The notes under the pieces: generated by a model
What the model was told of the DNA's origin: nothing
The model's database searches: none
Seen by the model: only the letters and a program-made list of their open reading frames with translations
Translations under genes and position numbers: made by a program
Part shown: in pieces, positions 51,591 to 60,366 of the stretch
Numbering within the stretch: the stretch's first letter is position 1
How the letters are laid out: the number at the start of each line of letters is the position of its first letter
DNA from: Chitinophaga niastensis
Lineage (GTDB): Bacteria; Bacteroidota; Bacteroidia; Chitinophagales; Chitinophagaceae
Length of the DNA: 64,000 nucleotides
Assembly: GCF_003014755.1 (NCBI RefSeq)
Contig: NZ_PYAW01000001.1
Location: 1-64,000 of the forward strand
Direction: 5' to 3'

Positions 51591-52457
51591 TTACCCCAGA
51601 TAGTTCCTCAGCAACTTACTACGTGAAGTAGTTCTCAATTTTGTGATGGCTTTGTCTTTGATCTGACGAACGCGTTCGCGGGTCAGGCCAAATTTTTCGC
51701 CGATATCTTCCAGTGACATGGGATGTTCTACGGCGATGCCGAAGTACAGCATGATCACGTCTTTCTGACGATCTGTTAATGTAGAGAGGGAGCGCTCAAT
51801 TTCGGTGCGGAGGGAATCATGGTGATCCAGTTCCTCATCAGCGCTAACGGCGTTCGGGTTTGCGAGCACATCCAGCAGGGAATTATCTTCCCCGTCGATA
51901 AATGGAGCATCCATGGATACGTGACGGGCAGCAACACCAAGGGTGGCTTCTACTTCTTCCGTATTAATTTCCAGGATGGTAGCCAGTTCGTCGGGAGATG
52001 GCTCTCTTTCATATTCCTGTTCCAGCTGGGAATACGCTTTGCTGATCTTGTTGCTCAGGCCCACTTTGTTAAGCGGGAGGCGAACAATCCTGGATTGTTC
52101 TGCCAGTGCCTGCAGGATCGATTGGCGAATCCACCATACAGCGTAGGAGATGAATTTAAAACCGCGCGTTTCATCAAAACGTTGAGCAGCTTTAATTAAC
52201 CCCAGGTTGCCCTCGTTGATCAGATCACTGAGTGACAGACCCTGGTTCTGATACTGTTTCGCAACGGATACCACAAAGCGAAGGTTGGCTTTAGTAAGCT
52301 TCTCCAATGCTCTCTGATCGCCCTGCTTGATCCGGATAGCCAGGTTTACCTCTTCTTCCGGCGTAATTAAATCCACTTTCCCAATCTCCTGTAAATACTT
52401 TTCCAGGGATTGAGACTCCCTGTTGGTAATGGATTTAGTGATTTTAAGTTGGCGCAT
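51591..52457 (-). CDS. rpoD: Primary RNA polymerase sigma factor (RpoD/SigA, Bacteroidota type)
   Basis: A 288-residue sigma-70 with regions 1.2-4 and no region 1.1, the compact form typical of Bacteroidota. Region 2 ([32 protein letters not shown]) and region 4 ([33 protein letters not shown]) are clear. The ATG at 52457 ([10 protein letters not shown]) fits; an in-frame ATG at 52463 adds two residues. It would read the TTTG/TAnnTTTG promoters listed in this window. Preceded by such a promoter itself. Confidence 0.96.
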   Translation of the reverse strand: MRQLKITKSITNRESQSLEKYLQEIGKVDLITPEEEVNLAIRIKQGDQRALEKLTKANLRFVVSVAKQYQNQGLSLSDLINEGNLGLIKAAQRFDETRGFKFISYAVWWIRQSILQALAEQSRIVRLPLNKVGLSNKISKAYSQLEQEYEREPSPDELATILEINTEEVEATLGVAARHVSMDAPFIDGEDNSLLDVLANPNAVSADEELDHHDSLRTEIERSLSTLTDRQKDVIMLYFGIAVEHPMSLEDIGEKFGLTRERVRQIKDKAITKLRTTSRSKLLRNYLG

Positions 52458-52516
52458 TGACATAGAGTCGGAACAGTTACAGGTTAATAAAAAGTTAAGA
52501 TTTGATGAATGCCTGA

Positions 52517-52547
52517 CAAAAATAACTTTTTTTAGATAGCCACCAAA
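52517..52547 (-). promoter_or_regulatory. Promoter of rpoD (TTTG-N19-TATTTTTG)
   Basis: TTTG (52547-52544), 19 bases, TATTTTTG (52524-52517) on the minus strand, an exact consensus match about 60 bases before the start. Confidence 0.75.
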
Positions 52548-52754
52548 AAAAATCTATTGTTTTTAAATCATTTCCAAATAAAATCGATTGATCTTTAAGG
52601 GCTTGCTAATTTCATGGAAATTCGCCACTATACGGGGGAAACAATGACGGTTTTCATATAAGGATATTTAATATTATTAAAAATAATAATAGTTATATTA
52701 TTACTAAAGTGTATAAAGTTTTCTGTGATTCTATAAAAAAAAACCGTAAATTAT

Positions 52755-52783
52755 TTTGACAGAGTAAAATATTTTCTATAATT
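52755..52783 (+). promoter_or_regulatory. Candidate promoter of the START-like gene
   Basis: TTG (52755-52757), 18 bases, TATAATTG (52776-52783), one mismatch to TAnnTTTG, 37 bases before the ATG. The rest of the gap 52458-52820 is A/T-rich with no other feature. Confidence 0.45.
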
Positions 52784-52820
52784 GCAACTGGATGATATTG
52801 ATTTACTAATTATTTGAGAG

Positions 52821-53201
52821 ATGTCTAAGAAAGTGCTTTACGAGTTAGAATTTCCGGTACGGTGCTCACCCGGTATCCTGTATGAATTCTTATCTACACC
52901 CGCTGGATTACAAGAGTGGTTTGCAGATAGGGTTGATTTCAGAGATAATGTTTTTTCCTTTTCATGGAACGGTACTGCTGAAGAAGCAGAAGTACTGGAC
53001 CAGGAGGAAGACGAGTACATCCGGATGCACTGGACGCATGCACCCAAGGAAGAATATTTTGAGTTCCGCATACAGATTTCTGAAGTAACGAATGAAACTA
53101 TCCTGATAGTAAAAGATTTCGCTGATAAGAAAGAAATTAAGGACCAGAGTCAACTTTGGGAATACCAGGTGAAAGACCTCTTCCACCGCATCGGCAGCTA
53201 A
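52821..53201 (+). CDS. START-like domain protein
   Basis: A 126-residue SRPBCC-fold protein, the version in Bacteroidota annotated as START-like: MSKKVLYELEFPVRCSPGIL, TPAGLQEWFADRVD and an FSWNGTAEEAEVL strand pair. Its ligand is unknown. It faces the hypothetical gene at 53204 with only 2 bases between the stops. Confidence 0.82.
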   Translation: MSKKVLYELEFPVRCSPGILYEFLSTPAGLQEWFADRVDFRDNVFSFSWNGTAEEAEVLDQEEDEYIRMHWTHAPKEEYFEFRIQISEVTNETILIVKDFADKKEIKDQSQLWEYQVKDLFHRIGS

Positions 53202-53203
53202 GC

Positions 53204-53815
53204 TCACCCTTTATTGTTAAGTACATTGAGTAGGGTAGCATAAGCCGCCACTACATCAGTAATTATTTCGCCCCAACGCCCGATTGCAAAGGGTTTCGCC
53301 AGTTTAATAAAACTATGCCGGCTAAGCAGCGTCTTCCAATCGTCAAAACTTAAGTCAGCTATGAGACAATAATTTCCATTTTCGAAATCATGCTCCCAGG
53401 GATTTTCCTGCAGATATACCTGAAATCCGGCTTCGGTCAGGTTCGTATAGCCATACACTAAAGCTTCCCTGAAATGTTCTTTTACCGCACCCCCAAGGTG
53501 CAGGGTACAGCTGAAGTAATGCCCCCACCAGAACATCGTTCTAAGCGCAAATACATCAGTTTTACTGAAATACCGCGGATAATCCAGCATTACCCAGGGC
53601 AGTTGTTTATACTGCTCCCCTTTTGAAATTTTACCTCCCTGCAACAGCCATTCCGGCTGAAACGGGAAATCCGTGTTCCGGTCATATGCTGCCAGCGCCT
53701 CCTGTAATCTGCCCATCAGCCCCATTACCTTGTCTATTGCGCTGTTTTTCAACCGAATAAAGTGCGGGCTGCCAACAAGGGAAGCCTCTTCCGGTGTTAA
53801 ATCAAAATTTTCCAT
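53204..53815 (-). CDS. Conserved hypothetical protein of Bacteroidota type
   Basis: I do not recognise a domain in this 203-residue soluble protein (start MENFDLTPEEASL). It has a helical N-terminus and many aromatic residues (YFSKTDVFALRTMFWWGHYF). Open frame continues upstream into the LptF gene on the opposite strand but the ATG at 53815 is the sensible start. It is divergent from lptF-like, 130 bases apart. Confidence 0.65.
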   Translation of the reverse strand: MENFDLTPEEASLVGSPHFIRLKNSAIDKVMGLMGRLQEALAAYDRNTDFPFQPEWLLQGGKISKGEQYKQLPWVMLDYPRYFSKTDVFALRTMFWWGHYFSCTLHLGGAVKEHFREALVYGYTNLTEAGFQVYLQENPWEHDFENGNYCLIADLSFDDWKTLLSRHSFIKLAKPFAIGRWGEIITDVVAAYATLLNVLNNKG

Positions 53816-53945
53816 ATAATTTAACGGTATTTTCGGGCAGCCATTAACACTCCTTTGTGAAATCGTGCTAACTTTACCGTTTAGTATTATCCTGAGATTA
53901 TGAATACGAATATCGGGATTCCCATTTTTTAATATAGCATTATCA

Positions 53946-55382
53946 GTGAAAAAACTCGACAAACTAATTATAAAAACTTTTTTGGGTCCCTTCGTTGCCA
54001 CCTTCTTCGTAACCTTATTTGTGCTGGTGATGCAGTTTCTCTGGAAGTATGTGGATGACCTGGTAGGTAAAGGCCTGGATACAGGTGTTATCATCCAGCT
54101 CATTGCTTACACCAGTGCTACATTGGTTACGCTGGCCCTGCCCCTGGCGGTGTTATTGTCGTCTATCATGACCTTTGGTAATCTGGGTGAAAGTTTTGAG
54201 TTAGTGGCATTAAAGTCTTCCGGTATTTCCCTGTTACGCTTTATCCGTCCGTTGCTGTTTGTGTGTACCATCATTGGCATCCTGGCATTTTTATTTGCCA
54301 ATTATGTTATTCCGGTGGCTAATCTCCAGGCAAAATCTTTACTCTACGATATTACAAACTCAAAACCTGCGTTTAATATCAAGGCAGGCGTATTTTATAA
54401 AGATATTCCCGGCTACACCATCAAAGTAGCCCAAAAGGATAAAGACAATCAAACTATTCACCAGGTAATGATCTTTGATCACCAAAGTGGTGGGGGCGAC
54501 AAAATTATCCTGGCTGAAAAAGGCCAGATGGTACTAACGGCCAACAAACGCTTTTTGTACTTCATCCTGGATAATGGCTGGCGCTATGAAGAAAGAGGCA
54601 ACCGTGGTTACACCGTACCCGGAGATATGATCAGGCTGGGGTTTAAAAAATACAGCAAGGCATTTGATCTGAGCTCTTTTGCATTTAACCGGCTGAACAT
54701 GGACCTTTTTGCCTCCAACCAGCAGATGCTGAATGTACGGCAGCTGGATGTAGCTATTGATTCCCTCCAGAAAGTAGAAAACCAGTTTAGTAAAACGGTG
54801 AACGCCTATGTTACGGTGCGTTACCCGTTCTTTAAATGGAAAGATACTGCCTGGGCAGCTGCTGCACCTCCTTTGAAAGTGAAGGATTTTGAAGAAATCA
54901 TTCCGTTGAAGAACCGCCGCTCTGTATTGGAAAGAGCAGAACAAACTACGCGGGAAACACAGAGTGCGCTGGAACAACCAACACAGGAATACGAAGACAA
55001 ACACGGTACCATTGTAATGCATAAAGTAGAATGGCAACGTAAATTCACACTCGCAGCAGCCTGCATAGTAATGTTCCTGATTGGCGCCCCGCTGGGGTCT
55101 ATTATACGAAAAGGCGGCTTAGGTACACCGCTGGTATTTGCAGTGATATTCTTTGTGATCTTTAACGTATTTTTCATGATTGGTGAAAAGATGGCGAGAA
55201 GTGGCGTGATGTACACCTGGTCGGGCATGTGGCTCTCCAATATGGTACTGCTGCCAATTGCCGGATTTTTGATTGTTAAAGCCATGAATGATTCGCAGCT
55301 TTTTAATAAAGAATACTATTTTCGCAGTATTCAAAAGATAAGAAAGTTCTTAGAACGACGAAAGAAACAACCTACAATTTAA
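53946..55382 (+). CDS. LptF/LptG family permease
   Basis: Inner-membrane part of the ABC exporter that drives LPS to the outer membrane. Six membrane segments: three near residues 10-125 (IIKTFLGPFVATFFVTLFVL and the IGILAFLFANYVI helix) and three near 355-455, around a large periplasmic jellyroll-like domain. The start is GTG at 53946, reading MKKLDKLIIK; no ATG upstream fits. PAP2 and GT39 genes follow, pointing to an envelope-lipid cluster. Confidence 0.9.
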   Translation: MKKLDKLIIKTFLGPFVATFFVTLFVLVMQFLWKYVDDLVGKGLDTGVIIQLIAYTSATLVTLALPLAVLLSSIMTFGNLGESFELVALKSSGISLLRFIRPLLFVCTIIGILAFLFANYVIPVANLQAKSLLYDITNSKPAFNIKAGVFYKDIPGYTIKVAQKDKDNQTIHQVMIFDHQSGGGDKIILAEKGQMVLTANKRFLYFILDNGWRYEERGNRGYTVPGDMIRLGFKKYSKAFDLSSFAFNRLNMDLFASNQQMLNVRQLDVAIDSLQKVENQFSKTVNAYVTVRYPFFKWKDTAWAAAAPPLKVKDFEEIIPLKNRRSVLERAEQTTRETQSALEQPTQEYEDKHGTIVMHKVEWQRKFTLAAACIVMFLIGAPLGSIIRKGGLGTPLVFAVIFFVIFNVFFMIGEKMARSGVMYTWSGMWLSNMVLLPIAGFLIVKAMNDSQLFNKEYYFRSIQKIRKFLERRKKQPTI

Positions 55383-55400
55383 AAACGTACAGACTTGAAA

Positions 55401-56081
55401 ATGCTGTTTACACTGTTCAGAAAGAATATTTACTTCTTTTTGCCCTTTCTACTGTGGATAATAGTAGGAGGTGTGATGCTGGCAACCTACAGCCAAAGAG
55501 AATTGTTCCTCGATATTAATGGAGAACATTCTCAGTGGGGAGATGTGATTGTCACTGGTTTAACGTACCTGGGTGATGGTATTATGTTTGGAATAGTTTT
55601 GTTCCTGATGCTGGTAACGCAACGGTTCAGATTATTTTTCATCGGACTGGCAGTATTACTACTGGTTACCATCATAGTGCAGGTAGCGAAACATTATTTT
55701 AATGCGCCAAGGCCCATCAGCTATTTTGGTGATGAAACAGCCACACTGGTACATACTGTAAAATGGGTAACCGTACATAGTACGTGCAGTTTCCCTTCCG
55801 GCCATTCCGCTGCTGCGTTTGGTATGTTCAGCTTTCTGGCTGTTATATCGCGCAATAAAAAACTGGGATTGCTGTTTATAGGTATGGCACTTAGTGCAGC
55901 CTATTCCCGTATATATCTGGCACAACATTTTTTTGCAGATGTATATGTAGGCAGTATTGTGGGCACGCTTAGTACTATTGTAGTATATGGCTTCTTTAAA
56001 TTCCGGGATACTACTTCATCTCCGGAAGCATGTGCAGAAGCCTTACTGCAAGGGAATTCGAATGCGAACGCATCTGCATAA
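55401..56081 (+). CDS. PAP2 family phosphatase
   Basis: Membrane phosphatase of about 226 residues with six predicted membrane segments. The three PAP2 motifs are present: KHYFNAPRP, FPSGHSAAAFG and SRIYLAQHFFADV with catalytic His residues. It may act on undecaprenyl pyrophosphate or lipid A phosphates. An in-frame TTG at 55395 is an alternative start. It begins 18 bases after the LptF/G gene. Confidence 0.9.
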   Translation: MLFTLFRKNIYFFLPFLLWIIVGGVMLATYSQRELFLDINGEHSQWGDVIVTGLTYLGDGIMFGIVLFLMLVTQRFRLFFIGLAVLLLVTIIVQVAKHYFNAPRPISYFGDETATLVHTVKWVTVHSTCSFPSGHSAAAFGMFSFLAVISRNKKLGLLFIGMALSAAYSRIYLAQHFFADVYVGSIVGTLSTIVVYGFFKFRDTTSSPEACAEALLQGNSNANASA

Positions 56082-56082
56082 A

Positions 56083-56196
56083 AATTACGGATTACAAATT
56101 GCGAATTATGGTGTTGTGGGGAGATTTTACTGAAGATCTTCTGATATATCCTTCACAACGTTGTAATGCGCAATTTATAATCCGTAATGCTAATTT
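56083..56196. repeat. ATTACG-family element G3
   Basis: Left AAATTACGGATTACAAATTG is mirrored by CAATTTATAATCCGTAAT on the right, around an imperfect middle with TTGTGG and TCACAAC. It lies between the PAP2 and GT39 genes, 15 bases before the GT39 start. Confidence 0.75.
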
Positions 56197-56210
56197 TTTA
56201 AATAGTTTGA

Positions 56211-57833
56211 ATGAAGTACCTATTGATTGCCCTGGTGGCTGCGTTGCTATTCATACCTTTTCTGGGAGCTGTACACTTATTTGACTGGGACGAAATCAAC
56301 TTTGCGGAAGCGGCCCGGGAAATGATTGTAAGCCACAACTTCAGCCAGGTGCAGATCGACTTCCGGCCTTTCTGGGAAAAACCACCTTTGTTTATCTGGA
56401 TGCAGGCCGGCAGTATGATGTTATTCGGGATAAATGATTTTGCCGCCCGTCTTCCCAATGCGATTATTGGGATTGCCACTATCGTAAGTGTATTTGCCAT
56501 TGGCAAAAAGCTGGCAGATGAGAAATTCGGCTTTTGGTGGGCATTGGTATACGCAGGTTCCTGGTTACCACATTTCTATTTCAAGTCAGGTATCATTGAT
56601 CCTACTTTCAACTTCTTCATTTTCCTTTCTATTTATTACGCCTATCGTATTGGCTATAACAGCAAACCTTTACGCATGGCTATTTTCAGTGGTCTGTGCC
56701 TGGGGTTGGCGGTATTAACCAAAGGCCCGGTAGCCATCCTGGTAGCTTTGCTTACCCTGCTGGTATACTGGATCTGGAATAAAGGAAAAATAAGTATCCG
56801 GTTTTCACATCTCGGATTAATTGCTTTGTTTGCCTGCCTTACCACACTGTTGTGGTTTGGTTATGAAATAGCTGCACACGGCTGGTGGTTTGTGAATGAA
56901 TTCATTGCTTACCAGATCCGTTTGCTTACAACAGAAGATGCCGGCCATGGTGGTCCGTTCTTTTACCACTGGATAGTGTTGCTGATCGGATGTTTTCCAG
57001 CCAGTACTTTCCTGTTCACTTATTTACAGGGAAAGAAAAAAACGATCTACTCCACTCCTGCTGCTATTGAGTTAAAAGACTTTAAGGTATGGATGTGGGT
57101 GTTGTTCTGGGTGGTGCTGATCCTGTTTTCCATTGTGAAAACCAAGATTGTGCATTATTCTTCGCTCTGTTATTTCCCGCTTTCCTTCCTGGCGGCCTGG
57201 CAGGTATACAGACTGGCCGAAGGCAAACAGCGGCTGCGTGGCTGGAATATAGCACTGATCATGTTTATAGGTATTGTACTGGGTATAGCCATTGCCGTAT
57301 TGCCATTGGTAGGTGTGTATAAAGATATGCTCATCCCTTACATTGGTGATAAGTTTGCCGTAGCTAACCTGCAGGCACAGGTATCATGGTCAGCGATGGA
57401 AGCCGCTTACGGAATCGGCTATATAATCCTGGTGATCGTGAGTGCTGTTTTGCTGATGCGTCATAAAACAACCAAAGGCTTACTGTGTTTGTTTATCAGC
57501 TCTATTCTTGTAATTCAGGTAACGGTAGTGCATTTTGTACCTAAAATAGAACGTTATTCACAAGGGGCGGCTATCGACTTCTTTATTTCCCTGCAAGGAA
57601 AAGACGTATACGTGAAAGCGTTAGGTTATCATAGTTATGCGCAACATTATTATTCGAGAGAGCTGCCGCATGCCAATAAGAATTATTACGATACTGAATG
57701 GTTGCTGAACGGGCAAATAGATAAACCAGCTTATTTCATTTGCCGTATTACAGATAGTGAACAGTACCGGCACCTTCCTAACCTGGAAGTGATTGGGGAG
57801 AAGAATGGTTTTGTGTTCTTAAAGCGTAAATAG
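56211..57833 (+). CDS. GT39/ArnT-like membrane glycosyltransferase
   Basis: A 540-residue protein with about 12 membrane segments. The first periplasmic loop has the FDWDEINFAEAAREMI acidic motif (Asp-Glu, metal or donor site) and ENPFWEKPPLFIW-like FRPFWEKPPLFIWMQ, typical of ArnT and related dolichyl/undecaprenyl-phosphate mannose-type transferases. It likely adds a sugar from a lipid carrier to lipid A or another envelope molecule. Acceptor and donor are unknown. The neighbouring LptF/G and PAP2 genes support an envelope role. Confidence 0.9.
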   Translation: MKYLLIALVAALLFIPFLGAVHLFDWDEINFAEAAREMIVSHNFSQVQIDFRPFWEKPPLFIWMQAGSMMLFGINDFAARLPNAIIGIATIVSVFAIGKKLADEKFGFWWALVYAGSWLPHFYFKSGIIDPTFNFFIFLSIYYAYRIGYNSKPLRMAIFSGLCLGLAVLTKGPVAILVALLTLLVYWIWNKGKISIRFSHLGLIALFACLTTLLWFGYEIAAHGWWFVNEFIAYQIRLLTTEDAGHGGPFFYHWIVLLIGCFPASTFLFTYLQGKKKTIYSTPAAIELKDFKVWMWVLFWVVLILFSIVKTKIVHYSSLCYFPLSFLAAWQVYRLAEGKQRLRGWNIALIMFIGIVLGIAIAVLPLVGVYKDMLIPYIGDKFAVANLQAQVSWSAMEAAYGIGYIILVIVSAVLLMRHKTTKGLLCLFISSILVIQVTVVHFVPKIERYSQGAAIDFFISLQGKDVYVKALGYHSYAQHYYSRELPHANKNYYDTEWLLNGQIDKPAYFICRITDSEQYRHLPNLEVIGEKNGFVFLKRK

Positions 57834-57836
57834 GAC

Positions 57837-58021
57837 TGTCTTACTCCCGATTAGACTGATTATGCTGATTACCCCGATTTTATTTTTTTGATTATAAAAA
57901 GATTAGCGAAGATTAAAGCGAGTATATCCGCTTCGATCTTCGCTAATCTTTTTACAATCTATCTTAATCAAAAAAATAAAATCGGGGTAATCAGCATAAT
58001 CAGTCTAATCGGAGTAAGACA
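57837..58021. repeat. GATTA-family palindrome A5 (185 bp)
   Basis: Outer arms TGTCTTACTCCCGATTA and TAATCGGAGTAAGACA are almost exact partners, and the inner CCCCGATTTTATT/AATAAAATCGGGG differ from A1 yet still pair. The core GATTAGCGAAGATT is present. It lies between the convergent GT39 and SOD genes. Confidence 0.9.
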
Positions 58022-58023
58022 AT

Positions 58024-58755
58024 CTATGCCATTGCTGCTTTATATCTCTTCTCTACTTCTTCCCAGTTGATGGCCTTCCAGAATGCATTGATATAGTCAG
58101 GACGCTTGTTCTGATGCTTCAGGTAGTAGGCATGTTCCCATACATCCAGTGCCAGAATTGGCGTTCCTTTATCTTTTACAATATTGTGCATCAACGGGTT
58201 ATCCTGATTAGGAGTATTGATAATAGCCAGTTTCTTCCCTGGGGTTACTATCAACCATGCCCAGCCGGAACCGAAAACAGTTTTCGCTGCATCGTTGAAT
58301 TTAGTCTGAAAACTCTCCCAGGTACCAAAAGCGGAAGTAAGATCACTTTTTAAGCCGGCAGAGATATTGGATTCTTTTGGTGAGAGCAGGGTCCAGAACA
58401 GCGAGTGGTTGTAGTGTCCGCCACCGTTATTGCGGATAGCTTTATCTTTCTCCGTTACCTTATTCAGGATGTCTTCCAGTGAAAGCGCTGCAAAAGCAGT
58501 ACCTGTCAAAGCATCGTTCAGATTTTTCACGTAGGCTGCATGGTGCTTATCATGGTGTATTTCCATTGTCAGCTTATCAATATTGGGCTCCAGGGCATCA
58601 TATGCATAAGGCAATGCGGGGAGTACAAAAGGGGCCTTAGGATCGGCAAAGGATGGTTTGCCGGTAAAAGCTGGAGCGGCCAGACTGCTTAATGGGGCGC
58701 TTAATACAGCGGCACCTGCAAGGCTGGTTAGTTTGAGAAATTCTCTCTTGTCCAT
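58024..58755 (-). CDS. Superoxide dismutase (Fe/Mn), exported
   Basis: The catalytic part has the metal ligands: His in EIHHDKHHAAYV, His in GGGHYNHSLFW, and Asp and His in LDVWEHAYYLKH. GSGWAWL is typical. The first 30 residues, MDKREFLKLTSLAGAAVLSA, form a signal like those of Tat substrates but with KR in place of the twin RR. Whether the metal is Fe or Mn cannot be told. 243 residues with the leader. Confidence 0.93.
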   Translation of the reverse strand: MDKREFLKLTSLAGAAVLSAPLSSLAAPAFTGKPSFADPKAPFVLPALPYAYDALEPNIDKLTMEIHHDKHHAAYVKNLNDALTGTAFAALSLEDILNKVTEKDKAIRNNGGGHYNHSLFWTLLSPKESNISAGLKSDLTSAFGTWESFQTKFNDAAKTVFGSGWAWLIVTPGKKLAIINTPNQDNPLMHNIVKDKGTPILALDVWEHAYYLKHQNKRPDYINAFWKAINWEEVEKRYKAAMA

Positions 58756-59230
58756 ATTTCTATTTTTTAATATACATTAAAGAGTAATAAAGATCGAAGT
58801 TAAGCGCAAAAAAACGGCAAATATTACACCAATCTAATTTAGCGAAAGAACGGGAAAAGTGATATTATAACACTAGTTTAAACAGCAAAAGGAGTAATTT
58901 AATACCAAAATAACGGAAAAGTTTTCCTTTATTTTGATATTAAATTATTATTTTACCTTACATTCATGTGATGATTACACCTGATAATTGTGATTAATTT
59001 ATGATTGCCAAACTTATTTATCCCGGGCTCAACAGGCATAAAGATGTCCCTGTTTATTAACCCGCCAATTAGCCAACATAAAATAACCGATTGCCTTATA
59101 CAAGATACAAGCAAATAACTTTGAAGTAACAGGAGTTGCTTTTTCACAACGATATTATTTTTTCACAACGATATTATAATGTAGTTAAGGCCAACAATTT
59201 ATTAAGCACTACCTCGATAAAGCAGGAAAC
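58756..59230. other. Divergent gap with a 19-bp direct repeat
   Basis: A 475-base A/T-rich stretch. Apart from the repeat at 59141-59177 (listed separately), no gene or exact promoter match is visible. It is long for the region and is the regulatory zone of both divergent genes. Confidence 0.5.
59141..59177. promoter_or_regulatory. Tandem 19-bp repeat upstream of the ThiF operon
   Basis: TTTTCACAACGATATTAT occurs at 59141-59158 and again at 59160-59177. Ending 53 bases before the ATG, it could be a pair of activator sites; spacing of 19 bases is nearly two helical turns. Confidence 0.6.
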
Positions 59231-60328
59231 ATGATACGAGAACACCTCAGGAAACAACAGGACGAATCTAATGACTATAAACCTGTTTTTTACAATTTAA
59301 ACAGAGAGCAAGACCAGCAGGGATTGGCCACCTTACTGAAATCCCGACCACATATACGCATCAACGATAATTTATATTCCCAGTTACGTGAACTGATGAA
59401 AATCAGGAATCCTACTAAACCACTTACTCACGAAGAATCCGAAAAAAAGATCCGGGAATATATCGGAGCATTACCCGCAGATCATGTTGGCGTATGGGTA
59501 TATTATCCCTGGAGTGATCATTTGGTACACATTGTAGATGAGGCAGATTTTATTGAATTACGTACCAGTCGCAATAAACATAAAATTACTGATGAAGAAA
59601 TAGCAATCCTGTCGAAAAAGAAGATTGGCATCGTGGGTTTATCAGTTGGGCAATCGATCGCATTAACACTGGTGATGGAACGTTTATGTGGTGAGCTCAG
59701 GCTGGCAGACTTTGATAAGCTGGAACTGACTAACATGAACAGGATTCGTTGTGGTGTGCATAATATACAGGTATCCAAAGTAGTGATAGCTGCCCGTGAA
59801 ATAGCAGAACTGGATCCTTATATAAAAGTGAAGTGTTATCCGGATGGCATGACTGAAAGTAACATGGACGACTTTTTTAGTGCTGATGGTCAACTGGATA
59901 TTTTCGTAGAAGAATGTGATGGGGTAGATATAAAGATATTGAGCAGAATAAAGGCTAAACAGTTAAAGATACCTGTGGTGATGGAAATGAACGACAGAGG
60001 CATGATAGATATTGAGCGCTTTGATCTGGAGCCGGACAGGCCCCTGCTGCATGGACTGATTCCTGAAGTGGAGATATCCACACTGAAAGGGCTCACAGAT
60101 GCGGAAAAGCTGCCTATCTTCAGTCCTATGCTGGCATTAGAGAACGCTTCGGCCAGAATGAAATTTTCTCTGGGCGAAATTGGTAAAACTATCACCACCT
60201 GGCCACAACTCGCATCTTCTGTAGTATTGGGTGGCGCACTTGTAGCAGATACTTGCCGCCGGATATCACTGAATCAATTGAAGAGTTCAGGCAGGTATTA
60301 CATAGATTTTGAGCAGTTGATTGTTTAA
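59231..60328 (+). CDS. E1/ThiF-like adenylating enzyme (HesA/MoeB/ThiF superfamily)
   Basis: A 365-residue protein. Residues 1-125 are a helical/mixed N-terminal part (KPVFYNLNREQDQQGLATLL) typical of a Rv1355c-like branch. From about 130 the ThiF Rossmann fold begins: GIVGLSVGQS (ATP loop, 133-142) and DFDKLELTNMNR (160-171), the E1 metal/ATP site, then SKVVIAAREIAELDPYIKV. The CxxC zinc pairs of MoeB/ThiF and a clear catalytic Cys are missing, so acyl-adenylate formation without a later thioester seems more likely (inference). First gene of an operon with a GNAT-like gene and a kinase. Confidence 0.85.
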   Translation: MIREHLRKQQDESNDYKPVFYNLNREQDQQGLATLLKSRPHIRINDNLYSQLRELMKIRNPTKPLTHEESEKKIREYIGALPADHVGVWVYYPWSDHLVHIVDEADFIELRTSRNKHKITDEEIAILSKKKIGIVGLSVGQSIALTLVMERLCGELRLADFDKLELTNMNRIRCGVHNIQVSKVVIAAREIAELDPYIKVKCYPDGMTESNMDDFFSADGQLDIFVEECDGVDIKILSRIKAKQLKIPVVMEMNDRGMIDIERFDLEPDRPLLHGLIPEVEISTLKGLTDAEKLPIFSPMLALENASARMKFSLGEIGKTITTWPQLASSVVLGGALVADTCRRISLNQLKSSGRYYIDFEQLIV

Positions 60329-60366
60329 CAAACTTATGCCTTGTATAAGCGCTATTCCGCAATGTC

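Noticed and set aside
53816-54103. N-terminal extension of the hypothetical gene at 53204
   Set aside because: The extension overlaps the LptF/G coding region on the other strand and its composition differs; the ATG at 53815 is a natural start.
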